Both the position numbers and the translations under genes were made by a program. The notes beneath the pieces were generated by a model. It had not been told where the DNA came from. It made no database searches and saw nothing but the letters and a program-made list of their open reading frames with translations. Source: JAGWRA01 sp963711505 (GTDB lineage: Bacteria > Acidobacteriota > Vicinamibacteria > Vicinamibacterales > CAVVIG01). Taken from it: a stretch of DNA of 64,000 nucleotides. The DNA is taken from NCBI GenBank assembly GCA_963711505.1, contig CAVQEJ010000001.1, forward strand, positions 1-64,000, in the 5' to 3' direction. Shown here piece after piece: positions 1 through 9,811 of this stretch (position 1 is its first letter; each line of letters starts with the position of its first letter).

Positions 1-1
1 C

Positions 2-289
2 GCGCGCCGCGATCCAGAGATGCTGCGGCTCGTCACGGACCACGAGGGGCACAAGGTCCCGACCGTCGGCGGGGCGATCCTCTTCGGCAGGCACCGCGAG
101 CGCCACTTCCCGGATTCGTGGATCCAGGCCGGCCACTTCGCGGGCACCAACCCAAGCCACACCGTCGACCGGACCGATATCGAGTCGCTCCCGGCGTGCG
201 CCATCGAAGAGGCGACGGCGTTCGTTCAGAAGCACGCGCTTCACGGCACCGAGATCGGGCGGCGCAAGGCGCCCAACTCGACGCCTTAG
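2..289 (+). pseudogene. AlbA_2 / AAA_4 ATP-binding protein, truncated fragment
   Basis: The window opens inside this reading frame, which runs to a TAG at 287-289. The stretch FGRHRERHFPDSWIQAG and the later AFVQKHALHGTEIG match the middle of the divergent AAA_4/AlbA_2 (Schlafen-like) transcriptional regulators, where a GG-LLFG motif is followed by HFPDAWIQAGRF. In complete proteins a long C-terminal part follows GAEIGR. Here the frame ends about ten residues later, and none of the other frames restores the rest, so the gene is 3'-truncated. The start lies outside the window. Family recognition is from memory of the motif; the exact role (often DNA-binding regulator or defence-associated) is unknown. 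Confidence 0.6.
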
Positions 290-423
290 GCATCGACGCC
301 GTCGCCGTCATGGCGATCTACACGGGGGCGTTCAGGCTGGACTGATTCTCGGTCAGGGGCTCAGGCGCTCGCAGGGCGCAAGCAGGAATCCAGGACAGAC
401 CGCCCTCCACGACGACGGAGAGC

Positions 424-455
424 CACAAAGGCACGAAGACACGAAGACACGAAGC
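424..455. repeat. cacgaagac tandem repeat (family B)
   Basis: The sequence reads as successive copies of a 10-mer like GGCACGAAGACACGAAGACA. The reverse complement (cttcgtgtcttcgtgg) recurs at 15641-15663, 15898-15927, 16107-16141 and 49335-49372. All are between genes, so this is a dispersed intergenic family. Confidence 0.75.
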
Positions 456-522
456 GGAAAGCGTCGACACCGTCCTGAATCTCGTAGGGGCCGCCCGAGC
501 TCACTTCTCCTCTCCTTCACGC

Positions 523-566
523 AGGGGCCGCCCGAGCTCACAATCGCACGCGGGTGGCGGCCCTGG
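523..566. repeat. GGGCCGCC hairpin repeat (family A), full copy
   Basis: GGGGCCGCCCGAGCTCAC is followed about 10 bases later by GCGGGTGGCGGCCC, which pairs back to form a stem. A half copy lies at 485-503. Other copies occur at 737-780, 15681-15733, 15940-15990, 56036-56082 and 59342-59378. The REP-like design and strictly intergenic position suggest a mobile or structured palindromic element. Confidence 0.75.
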
Positions 567-736
567 AGACACGTCGCCTCCGGCACATGTCGTCGGCGGG
601 TCCTGTCACCGGCCACCCCGGCCGTGCTCAGCGCCAAACACGCGATTACGGTCGAGGCGCCTGCGCGCGGCCGGGGGCCCCGTCCGGCGCCACCCGCGCG
701 CGGGTCCACCGTCGTTGGCCCCTTTCCTCCTCTCTG

Positions 737-780
737 GTAGGGGCCGCCCAGGCCGGGCATCAGAGCCGTGTGGCGGCCCT
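737..780. repeat. GGGCCGCC hairpin repeat (family A), variant copy
   Basis: Starts with taggggccgcccaggc and ends with gtgtggcggccc, so the outer stem is kept while the inner arm differs from the 523-566 copy. A changed inner sequence with a preserved outer stem indicates that pairing is maintained. Confidence 0.65.
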
Positions 781-797
781 TCGCGTCGCCTGTTTGT

Positions 798-890
798 CAT
801 TCCGGCGAACGCAGGAACCAGCCCGCCTCGTCATCCTCGCGAAACCGCAGACCCAACCCGACGGTCATTCCCGCGAAGGCGGGAATCCAG
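798..890. repeat. two copies of the ATTCCCGCGAA-GCGGGAAT repeat
   Basis: A diverged copy (cattccggcgaacgcaggaa) at 798-822 and a clean copy (cattcccgcgaaggcgggaa) at 866-890. The second is a near-perfect short hairpin, CCCGC-gaag-GCGGG. The reverse-oriented relative attcccgcttccgcgggc is at 59390-59408. This motif is widely dispersed in intergenic DNA of many bacteria. Confidence 0.7.
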
Positions 891-1150
891 CCAGGAAGCC
901 TTCGGCCCAGACCTTTCTCTCGCGGTATCCAGCAGCTCCCCGCACTGATTCGGAATACCCTGACCCGCATATTCGACCGCTGGCGCCGCTCTTCCCGCTT
1001 CACAACCCCTTCTGCGCAAGACCACTTCCAACTCGATTGCCCTCAGCCTGCCCCGGCGCTACACTGCAGCCCTCGCAGGGATATCGGGACTATCGAGTTC
1101 CGTCCAACACTGGTTAAACCTGCACCACACCGTCGGTAAACGGCATCCAC

Positions 1151-1889
1151 GTGGACCAGCAAATCGTCGGAATCGACGTGCCACTGACGACGCCAAGGTC
1201 GGATTGGCTCTGGCGGAACGAACGAACAGACGGACAACGATACGGCGGGCAAGCGTTTGCGCCAGAGAACGCTCATCTGCAGAGACCGTGGCTGATTGGA
1301 TTCGCGGGTCATCGGTACCGGTCGTCTTGGCGATGATGCACCGCTAGGCTGGCCCGTCGACTTGGGGCGTCAACTCCTCGCTCACCAGGCCGGCCAAGCC
1401 ATTCGAATTGAGTCGAACCTCCTATTCCGTCGGGCGACCGATCGATTCATTCAGGCCACTCTTGGTAAAACCCCACTGGATGTCGGGGCAGATCGCATTG
1501 CCAGAACCGCACACGCCGCTCTTCGGCTGCTTGGCGATTTGCGGGCTTCACTCAAGCTGCCCATTCCCTTGGCGTGGGCACCGGACGCCGCAGCAGTATC
1601 CGCGATTGAGGTGTATCCTGCCGCAACGCTAGTGGCAAATGGGATGCGGTCCAGTGGCTACAAGAAGCCTTCGCAGACGGCCGAGCGAATGGAGATCATT
1701 CGCCCTCTGAGCCGTCGGATCGACTGCACATCATGTCTGGACGACCTCGAAGGCAATGCTGACGTATTGGACTCTGCGGTCTGCGTGCTTGCGGCGGTTG
1801 ACTTCCTCGACGGCGAAGCCGTCGGCCCGTCAGACGCGGTGTTGGCAGCGCAGGAGGGTTGGATCTGGGCGCGGCGTCGTAGGGGCTGA
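1151..1889 (+). pseudogene. DUF429 family protein, two frameshifts
   Basis: Three consecutive frames join into one DUF429-like protein: GIDV, then ATDDAKVGLALAERTN up to VVLAM, then DAPLGWPVDLG to the stop. The C-terminus NADVLDSAVCVLAAVDFL followed by EGWIW is the usual DUF429 ending. Each join moves one base back, as expected for loss of a G from GTGGCC (about 1180) and from ATGGAT (about 1333). DUF429 proteins are RNase H-fold proteins of unknown function. The first start visible in frame is GTG at 1151, directly before the nuclease-like GID motif. The gene may be intact in the living cell if the two gaps are read errors. Confidence 0.7.
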
Positions 1890-1994
1890 GGCCTAACAAC
1901 CGCTTGCCGCCGTCGGCGGCCGGAGCCATTATGAGCCGCTGCGGCTGAAGCGGCGCCGTCAGACCCATCGATGTCGTGACGAAAGGAGATCTGA

Positions 1995-3133
1995 ATGGCT
2001 GATGAGTCCGAGAAGGCGACGAGGAAGAAGCCGACCAAGAAGCGTGCGAGTTCTCCCGGCCAAGCGGCTTCGGCCAAAGGGAAGCCGTGGACCTTCCCTA
2101 AGAACTCCTTGGAAGATGCGATCGGACTCGCCAAGGCGATCGAAGAAAAGAATGCGGGAAACCCGATGCCCGCACGGGACATCGCGGTTGCTGTGGGCTT
2201 CAGGCAGTCCTCAGACTGGCGCTTTCTCGATCTCCTGCGCTCTGCAAACCAGTATGCGCTCGTAACTGGCTCTGGAGCGAATGCAACCGTACACCTTGCG
2301 CAGCTTGGTCAAGACGTAGTTGCGCCGGGTTCGCCCAGCCAGCGATTGAGGCGCTACTGCGCGCGTTCCGAAGCGTCAGAGAGTTCGAGGCAGTGGAGAA
2401 GCACTATGGGGGAAAGCGTATTCCTGAGGACGAATTCTTCCTGAATACGCTCACCAGAGAATTCAGCATCCCTCGGGATCGCGCTGATCACTTCGCCAAG
2501 ATCTCTTGGAAGAACCTGAGGTACCTGCGGGCTTTCTCGCCAGCCTCTGCCCTGAGCGAGGCCAAGGATGCACAAGCCGGAGCCACGGTCGCGGCGACAC
2601 CTCCCAAGAAGGTCCCGAGCCCCATAGTCTCGAAGGAACCAAGGGTTCGTGAGTTTCTCGACACATGCTTCGTGATGATGCCGTTCGGCGAATGGTTCGA
2701 CAGGTACTACGCGGAGATCTACGTGCCGGCGATATAGGAAGCGGGCTTCGAGCCAGTCCGTGCCGATGAGCTCTTTACCACGGGTAGCGTTGTCGAGCAG
2801 ATTTGGGAGCAGATCGAGAAGGCGAAACTGCTTCTCGCAGACTTGTCGGGCAAGAATCCCAACGTGTTCTATGAGCTTGGGCTGGCGCATGCCGCGAGAA
2901 AGCCGGTAGTCTTCACCGCTGGTCAACTCGAAGATGTGCCCTTTGACCTGCGGCACCTACGAGTCATCATCTACGAGATTCGAGAGCCCGAGTGGGCGTC
3001 GCGCCTCAGGAAGAGCGTTACCGACTACCTCCGCAACGCCGCGAAGGAACCCGGTAAGTCTATTCCTCATCCATTCCGCAAGATGGTGGAGGATGCAGAG
3101 GGTCTAACCACGCGTTCCAGCCGACGCCCCTGA
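1995..3133 (+). pseudogene. TIR / nucleoside deoxyribosyltransferase-like effector, frameshift plus amber stop
   Basis: Start ATG follows a strong AAAGGAGA. The N-terminal 110 residues are a lysine-rich leader and a domain with PKNSLEDAIGLAKAI and a winged-helix-like SDWRFLDLLRSANQYALV. A one-base shift near 2325 leads into EALLRAFRSVREFEAVEKHYG. The C-terminal domain has CFVMMPFGEWFDRYY, then ADLSGKNPNVFYELGLAHA and VPFDLRHLRVIIYE. This pattern is typical of TIR-like and nucleoside 2-deoxyribosyltransferase-like domains found in defence loci. A TAG at 2735-2737 splits the C-terminal domain in the same frame, where the family has a lysine (AAG to TAG is one change). It lies 62 bp upstream of hsdR, which fits a defence role. 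Domain calls are by eye; enzymatic activity is inference. Confidence 0.65.
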
Positions 3134-3195
3134 CGGGGCGCAACTGAACGCGACCGTTATACCCCTTGACGACCACCGCTGAACGAGGAGCCTGA

Positions 3196-5756
3196 GTGTC
3201 CGAGAAGGAAGCCACCGCCCGCATCAAGATCAACAAGCTGCTCGAAGCGGCTGGCTGGCGGTTCTTTCCCGAAGGCGGACCAGCCCGCGAACATCCGGCT
3301 CGAGCCTAGCGTCGCGATCAAGTCGGCTGACCTCGACGCGCTCGGCGACGATTTCGAGAAGACCAAGAAGGGGCTTCGTCGACTTCCTGCTCCTCGACGC
3401 CAAGGGCTTCCCGTTCATCGTCCTGGAGGCCAAGGCCGAGGACAAGAACCCGCTGGTCGGCAAGGAGCAGGCCCGGAAGTACGCCCGCTCACAGAACTGC
3501 CGCTTCGTCATCCTCTCCAACGGCAACCTGCACTACTTCTGGGATCTCGAACGCGGCAACCCGTACCTCATCACCGTCGTTTCCGACGCCCGACTCCGTC
3601 ATCGGCTACCAGAAGGTCATCCCCGACCCGCAGCGCCTGATCGCCGAGTCGGTCGACGACGACTACATCGTCCTGACCCAGCGGCCGACCTACCAGTCCG
3701 AGGCCGGGTGGACGAACGAGGCCGAGCGCGCCGGCTACATCCGAGGCGAACAAGCTCCGCTTCCTGCGGCCCTACCAGCTCAAGGCGATCCACGCGCTGC
3801 AGGCGCGCGGTCAACGAAGGCAAGGACCGCTTCCTCTTCGAGATGGCGACGGGCACCGGCAAGACGCTCACCGCCGCGGCGGTCATCAAGCTCTTCCTCC
3901 GCACCGGCAATGCCCGGCGCGTGCTCTTCCTGGTGGATCGGCTCGAACTGGAGGACCAGGCCAAGAAGGCCTTCGCCGCGCTGCTCTCCGCCGACTTCCA
4001 GACGGTCATCTACAAGGAGAACCGGGACGACTGGCGGCAGCGCCGAGATCGTGGTCACCACGGTGCAGTCGCTGCTGTTCAACAACAAGTACCAGGCGCT
4101 GTTCTCGCCGACCGACTTCGACCTCGTGATCTCCGACGAAGCGCACCGCTCGATCGGCGGCAATGCCCGCGCCGTGTTCGACTACTTCATCGGCTACAAG
4201 CTCGGCCTGACCGCCACGCCGCGGGACTACCTCAAGCGATTCGACACGGGCCAGCCCGGCACCCGCGATCCCGCGCGAGTTCGAGCGCCGCCTGCTGCTC
4301 GACACCTACCGGACCTTCGGCTGCGAGAACAGCCAGCCGACCTTCCGCTACTCACTGCTCGACGGCGTCAAGGACGGCTACCTGGTCAACCCCACCGTCG
4401 TGGATGCCCGCACCGAGATCACGACTGAGCTGCTCTCCGAGCGAGGGCTTCGTCGTCGACGTTCACCGACGACGACTGGCGAGGACCAGCAGGAGACCTT
4501 CAAGCAGCGCGAGTTCGAGAAGCGATTCTTCGCCGACGCGACCAACCAGCTCTTCTGCAAGACGTTCCTCGAGCACGCGCTGCGCGACCCGGTCAGCGGC
4601 GAGATCGGCAAGTCGATCATCTTTGCCGTCAGCCAGAACCACGCCGCCAAGCTGGCGCAGATCCTGAACCAGATGGCCGACCGGATGTTCCCCGGCAAGT
4701 ACCAGTCGGACTTCGCCGTCCAGGTCACGTCGCAGATTCCCGATGCCCAGCAGTTCACGATCAACTTCAGCCAACAACAACCTGCTCGGCTCGGGCAACT
4801 TCATCCCGGCCTACAAGACGAGCAAGGCGCGCGTTTGCGTCACGGTGGGCATGATGACCACCGGCTACGACTGCACCGACATCCTCAATCTCGGCCTGTT
4901 CCGCCCGATCTTCTCGCCGACCGACTTCATCCAGATCAAGGGGCGCGGCACCCGCAGGCACAACTTCCTGGACCAGCTATTCGACGACGAGCCTGCAAGG
5001 CCGGCGTCCAGCAGCCGCGAGAAGACCGCCTTCAAGCTCTTCGACTTCTTCGCCAACTGCGAGTACTTCGAGGAGGAGTTCGACTACGACGAGGTGCTGA
5101 AGCTCCCCCGGCCCGACAGGCAAGGCCGGCGGACGGCGAGGGCGGCACCGGCCGGGTCGGTCGTCGGCGGCACCTACGAGCACCTCGGCGCCGACATCCT
5201 CGCCTCGGTCAAGGAAGAGACGGTCGGCTACGAGGGCATGAAGATCGACCGGATGTTCTTCGAGAAGTTCGAGGACACCGTGCGCGAGAACGACTTCATC
5301 GCCGCGGGCCGTGGAGGCCGGGCAGTGGGACCGGGTGATCGACTACGTGAACCGCGAGGTCTTCGACAAGCCCGAGGAGTACTACACCCTCGACAAGCTC
5401 CGGAAGGCCGCCGCCGTGGACCGCCGCCTCACCCTCCGCGAGATCCTGGAGAAGGTCTTCGGCCTGATCCCGCGCTTCAAGTCCAAGGACGAGCTGCTCG
5501 AAGAGGAGTTCGCGAAGTTCGTCGCCGACTACAAGCCCGACGAGGCCACGGCCATCCCGGCCATCAAGACACTACTTCAAGGCCTACGTCACCAGCGGCC
5601 GGATCCGCGACATCATCGACAGCCGGCGGTTCACCGATCTGGCGACCAATCCCGTGTTCTCAACGCGCGACTTCAAGGCAGTGCCCAACGAGGTACCGCA
5701 CGCTCGTGCCCGAATACGTCAAGGACTACGTCTCCCTGAACCAGTTCGTCGCCTAA
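3196..5756 (+). pseudogene. hsdR: Type I restriction endonuclease subunit R, about 14 frameshifts
   Basis: The product is the ATP-driven DNA translocase/nuclease of a type I restriction system. Pieces in all three frames join in order into one EcoEI-like HsdR: N-terminal nuclease part (VDFLLLDAKGFPFIVLEAKA, with the D-ExK core), Walker A (EMATGTGKTLTAAAV), DEAH box (ISDEAHRSIGG), TATPRDYL, then ILNLGLFRPIFSPTDF and IKGRGTR, and the EcoEI_R_C tail ending VKDYVSLNQFVA. GTG at 3196 follows GAGGAG. Nearly every break is one extra base, near 3265, 3370, 3582, 3746, 3808, 4043, 4268, 4446, 4466, 4480, 4770, 5311, 5573 and 5692. Motifs are all kept. Either recent decay or read errors explain this; the stop is 9 bp before hsdM. 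Confidence 0.85.
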
Positions 5757-5765
5757 AGGACATCC

Positions 5766-8260
5766 GTGCTCGATACCGATACCAAGCGCCGCATCGACAC
5801 CGCCCGCGACATCCTCGTGGGCAAGGTGCCCGACCCCAAGAGCCAGGTCGAGCAGATCACCATCGCGCTGATCTACAAGTTCATGGACGACATGGACGCC
5901 GAAGCCGAGGAGCTGGGCGGCAACCGCAAGTTCTTCGCCGGCGACTACGTCCGCTATGGCTGGGCCAAGCTCATGCGATCGGGGCTCGGCGGCCACGAGA
6001 CGCTGAACCTCTACGCCGAGGCCATCGCCAAGATGCCGGAGAACCCGGGCATCCCGCCGCTCTTCCGCGACATCTTCAAGAACGCCTATCTGCCCTACCG
6101 CGACCCGGAGACCCTGCGCGCCTTCCTCAAGATCATCGACGAGTTCGACGTACGACCACTCCGAGCGCCTGGGGGACGCCTTCGAGTACCTGCTCTCCGT
6201 GCTCGGCTCGCAGGGCGACGCCGGCCAGTTCCGCACGCCGCGGCACATCATCGACTTCATCGTCGCGATCGTGGACCCGAAGAAGACTGAGACCGTGCTC
6301 GACCCGGCCTGCGGCACCGCCGGGTTCCTGATCTCGTCGTACAAGCACATCCTCAAGGCCAATACCGACGCGGAGGGCAACAGCACCCTCACGCCCGACG
6401 AGCGCGGGCGCCTGGCCCAGAACTTCAAGGGCTACGACATCTCGCCCGACATGGTGCGCCTGTCGCTGGTGAACCTCTACCTGCACGGCTTCACCGACCC
6501 GCACATCTACGAGTACGACACGCTCACCAGCCAGGAGCGCTGGAACGAGTACGCCGACGTCATCCTCGCCAATCCGCCCTTCATGTCGCCGAAAGGGGGC
6601 ATCAAGCCGCACAACCGCTTCTCGGTGCAGAGCAAGCGCAGCGAAGTGCTGTTCGTCGACTACATGGCCGAGCACCTCACGCCCGGCGGCCGCGCCGGCA
6701 TCATCGTGCCCGAGGGCATCATCTTCCAGAGTCAGACCGCCTACAAACAGCTGCGCAAGATGCTGGTGGAGAGCGCTGGTCGCCGTCATCTCGCTGCCGG
6801 CCGGCGTCTTCAACCCGTATTCGGGCGTGAAGACGTCGATCTTGATTCTCGACAAGTCGCTGCGCGCGAAGCAGATGCCAGCACATCGCCTTCTTCAAGG
6901 TGGAGAACGACGGCGTTCGGCCTCGGTGCGCAGCGACGGGAGATCGAGAAGAACGACCTTCCGCAGGTCCTGCGCGAGATCGTCGAGTACTTACGCCGGC
7001 TGGCGAGCTGCGCGATGACTCCTTGGTCGGGCTCATCGTCGCAAGACGGATTGCTGTGCAGGGGCGACTACGACCTGAGCGGCAGACCGCTATTGGCCGG
7101 GAACGTCAGAGCGACTGCCACGACTACTCGTTCCTGGATCGCAGACGTGTGCACCGTCAGCGGAAGAGGCACTCTCGTCCAGGAACCGACAAGCGCCATC
7201 CTGGGACCAAGGATCCGATTGCGATTCTCACTGACGGCAGATGTCTGAACGTCTCGCGGACTATACCTAGTTCGACGGCCCTGGCGGTGTGCGTCCCGCT
7301 CATTTCTCTCTGCTTCGGCCACGGCAAGGCCGCTTGCATCGCATCCGACTTCGCGAGCGGCAGTTCGCATTGGCCAACGATTCGTCGCGCTGCAACCCAC
7401 GGACGACGACCAACTCGACGTCGCTTTACCTCTTCCATGCATCCTCGATCCGGAAGAGGGCTGCACATCGCGCAGACTGATGCGGGGGCGGCGAATGTAG
7501 CCATGAAGCCAGAGGACCTTGCAGCGGTTCGAAATCCCACTGCCGCCGCTGGACGTGCAGAAGGAGATCGTGGCGGAGATCGAGGGCTACCAGAAAGTCA
7601 TCGACGGCGCCCGCGCCGTCCTCGACAACTACCGCCCCCACATCCCGATCCACCCTGACTGGCCGATGGTGGAGTTGGGTGACCTCTGCTGCTTCGCGAG
7701 TGGCGGAACCACTCGAATCGACCGCGAGGCTACGGGCATGCGAGATTCTGTGAGTGTCTGCCAACATCTCAAAGCGACGGGATCTTTGACGCAGCCATGA
7801 AGACCCCGAGGTGGCACGTTGACACGACGAGCCACGCGTAGCTCCGGGGGGGACGCTGTTGATTCGTCGATCGGGCACGGGTCTGCGACTGCGGTATGCC
7901 ATATCTGCGAGGAGTGGTACCAACCTGCGCTTTGCAGTCAAGTACCTGACGGGCCGACTTCCGGATGACCGTGTTCTTCACTAGTGATTACTGGTCTTTG
8001 CGCTCAAGCATGCGGAGGGGATTGAGCGAATCCTTGAGACGGCTGCGCATGCACCATTGAGTCAGCTCAAGGGATCCGCTCAGAGCGTCAAGATTCCGCT
8101 TCCACCCCTCGCGACGCAGCAAGCCATCGTCGCCGAAATCGAAGCCGAGCAAGCGCTGGTGGCCGCCAACCGCGAACTGATCGCCCGCTTCGAGAAGAAG
8201 ATCCAGGCCACACTCGCCCGCGTCTGGGGCGAAGACGAGCCGGCCCCGGCGGAGGCGTGA
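5766..8260 (+). pseudogene. hsdM: Type I modification methylase fused to specificity subunit (HsdM-HsdS), many frameshifts
   Basis: N-terminal half is an N6-adenine methylase: helical HsdM N-domain to about 6180, SAM motif VLDPACGTAGFLISSYKHI, and catalytic motif ILANPPFMSPKGG. The frame continues through NDLPQVLREIVEY into HsdS-type sequence with no separate start: DVCTVSG, then IPLPPLDVQKEIVAEIEGYQ (7534-7593), PDWPMVELGDLCCFASGG, and a second IPLPPLATQQAIVAEIEAEQ before the TGA at 8258. That is two target-recognition half-repeats behind one methylase, so this is an M-S fusion. One-base shifts occur near 6150, 6175, 6773, 6869 and 6914, and more after 7000. Start GTG 5766. As read it cannot make a full protein. 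Confidence 0.8.
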
Positions 8261-8263
8261 GCC

Positions 8264-9005
8264 ATGGAGGAGGCCGCCGAACTGGCCAACTACCTGCCGC
8301 TCTCCTTCAAGAGCCCCGAAGGAGCAGGAGTACATCGCGTTCCTGTGGGACGCCTTCGAGACCAACTACACGCACGGCAAGTACCAGTTCGCCTTCCTCG
8401 CCTACCACATGCTCACGATGAGCTTCGTCTACTTCAACATCTGGCAGATCAAGCAGACCGAGCCAGGGACTTCGCGAAGGGCCTCATCGGCTTCGGCAAG
8501 GACATCGAGAAGAGCTTCCTCGAAGCCACCTCGCCCTTCGTGTTCAGCACCGTGAACGAGCGCAGCATCCTGCGCTTCCTCAAGCTCATCGCCTGCGACA
8601 ACGGCAAGATCGGCACATACGCCAAGCTGGTGGACGACCGCAACGAGACCGCCCACCCCAACGGCAACATCTTCTTCAGCACCGAAGCGGCGCTCGACCC
8701 AAGATCACCGAGATCCTGCGCGTCGTGGACGAGATCCAGACCCACTCCAGGCCCGTCATCGAGCACTGCTACCGCGAGTTCCTGCTCCAAGCCACGACCC
8801 CGACGAACGCGAGTATCCGGATGCCGGCGACCAGATCCGCGAGGTCCTCATTCACGGCAACTACCTGTCGCAGAAGGACATCGAGATCTGCCTCGGCTTC
8901 GACCTGGCGAGTCTCGGTGATGAGGCGCCGTCGCAGCCAGCGCGCGAGCTTCACGACGCGCTGATCGCCGGGTACGGAACGGACGATGAGCGAGGCGCGG
9001 CATAA
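8264..9005 (+). pseudogene. Conserved accessory protein of type I RM loci, frameshifted
   Basis: Begins 4 bp after hsdM-S, so co-transcribed. Joined frames read MEEAAELANYLPLSFKSP, then EYIAFLWDAFETNYTHGKY, FSTVNERSILRFLKLIAC, DDRNETAHPNGNIFF and a C-terminus GYGTDDERGAA with TAA at 9003-9005, about 246 residues. Shifts lie near 8318 (extra C), 8700 (lost C) and 8790. Mostly helical with no catalytic motif I can name; the RNETAHPNG stretch is reminiscent of HEPN-like or DUF4145-type helical proteins that often carry RNxxxH. I recall similar proteins next to EcoEI-type hsd genes, but no function is established. Role in the RM complex is inference. Confidence 0.55.
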
Positions 9006-9064
9006 CAATCGGTTGCAGCGACTGGCGCTCCGCGCAGCCACCCAACCGGGCCGTTGAAAGTCTC

Positions 9065-9180
9065 TCACTCCCGCCGCACACCATGCTCCCGAATCCACTC
9101 CGCCAGCCCTTCTTCTGATTCGCCATCGGCTGCCAGCGTTTGGAATTCGGCGACGACTTCTGCGTCAGAGGCGGCGCAGC
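9065..9180 (-). pseudogene. doc (death-on-curing toxin) 3' remnant 1
   Basis: Read on the minus strand, this encodes AASDAEVVAEFQTLAADG and then ESEEGLAEWIREHGVRRE followed by TGA (9065-9067). It matches the last 37 codons of the doc fragment at 13405. Everything upstream of AASDAE, including the Fic/Doc active-site loop, is missing. It is the first of five same-strand copies that alternate with toxin-antitoxin modules. Confidence 0.7.
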
Positions 9181-9221
9181 GCGTGGCGTGTGGCGTACCC
9201 GAATCAGCTTCGGGTCTTCCA

Positions 9222-9506
9222 TTACCCCGGACGGCGCTTCAGGTGGGCGACTGCGACGATCACGATCTCTTCGGGGCGAAGGCGGTAGACGAGCTGGTAG
9301 GGGAAGCGCGGGACCAGTAAGCGACGGGTCCGGCCGTCGGGAGAGACGGCCTCGCCGATATCGGGGTGGTGCTCGATGAGTGCGAGCGTGTCGGCCACCG
9401 CATCGAGTAACTCGCCGCCGAGGCCGGGCCGCCGGGTCTGGTACCAGGTGACGGCGTCGCGCAGTTCGTCGGTGGCGGGTTTCGCGGTACGGAGCGGGCG
9501 GGTCAC
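9222..9506 (-). CDS. parE: RelE/ParE-family toxin
   Basis: Toxin of a type II toxin-antitoxin pair; ParE members target gyrase and RelE members cut mRNA on ribosomes. The 94 residues follow the ParE layout: N-terminal helices with ELRDAVTWYQTRRPGLGGEL, then HHPDIGEAV, a strand RRLLVPRFPYQLVYRL and the terminal IVAVAHLKRRPG. The usual length is 90-100 residues. GTG start at 9506 overlaps the antitoxin stop (GTGA), which couples translation. The length and the AHLKRRPG ending suggest an intact gene. Whether it acts on gyrase or mRNA cannot be told from sequence. Confidence 0.85.
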   Translation of the reverse strand: MTRPLRTAKPATDELRDAVTWYQTRRPGLGGELLDAVADTLALIEHHPDIGEAVSPDGRTRRLLVPRFPYQLVYRLRPEEIVIVAVAHLKRRPG

Positions 9507-9739
9507 CGCCCGAGGATCTCTTTCTCGATCCGGCGCCTCACATCCTCCCAGGACTCGAGGGCCATCGTCCCCGCCTCGATCGCGGCAACCCGGCGCTCGA
9601 TCTCAACGGCCCAGGCCGCTTCCGCGTCCGGATCGGCCGGTCCGTCAAGGCTGGCCAGAAGCTCCGCCGCCAGCTCGGCGCGCGCGTCGACGTCCAGCCG
9701 AAGGGCCTCGGCGAGCACGTTCCTGGTTGCGTCGGTCAT
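9503..9739 (-). CDS. Addiction module antitoxin (TIGR02574-like)
   Basis: Antitoxin partner encoded upstream of, and overlapping by 4 bp, the ParE gene. The 78-residue protein is acidic and helical, with NVLAEALRLDVDARAELAAE, LLASLDGPADPDAEAAW and the terminal RRRIEKEILGR, the signature of the putative addiction module component family. I start it at the internal ATG 9739, which matches family length and has AGGATTCGAG just before; an upstream in-frame ATG would add 12 atypical residues. It should bind and neutralise the toxin and repress the pair. Confidence 0.8.
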   Translation of the reverse strand: MTDATRNVLAEALRLDVDARAELAAELLASLDGPADPDAEAAWAVEIERRVAAIEAGTMALESWEDVRRRIEKEILGR

Positions 9740-9811
9740 ATCTCGAATCCTACGCCTGTCGTTGCCGACCAACAAGCGGTTGCGGTCGACGGACAGCCGG
9801 CCCGGCCCGAG

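Larger units (their letters stand above)
290..1150. other. 860-bp gene-free spacer packed with dispersed repeats
   Basis: No reading frame here resembles a protein. The spacer carries several repeat types that recur elsewhere in the window: a tandem cacgaagaca run (about 424-455), three copies of the ggggccgcccgagctcac hairpin family (485-503, 523-566, 737-780), and two copies of the cattcccgcgaaggcgggaa type (798-822, 866-890). It separates the AlbA_2 fragment from the DUF429 gene. Confidence 0.7.

Noticed and set aside
353..1139. Several 60-190 codon frames in the first spacer
   Set aside because: They span dispersed repeats and match nothing; the same repeat gives similar peptides elsewhere.
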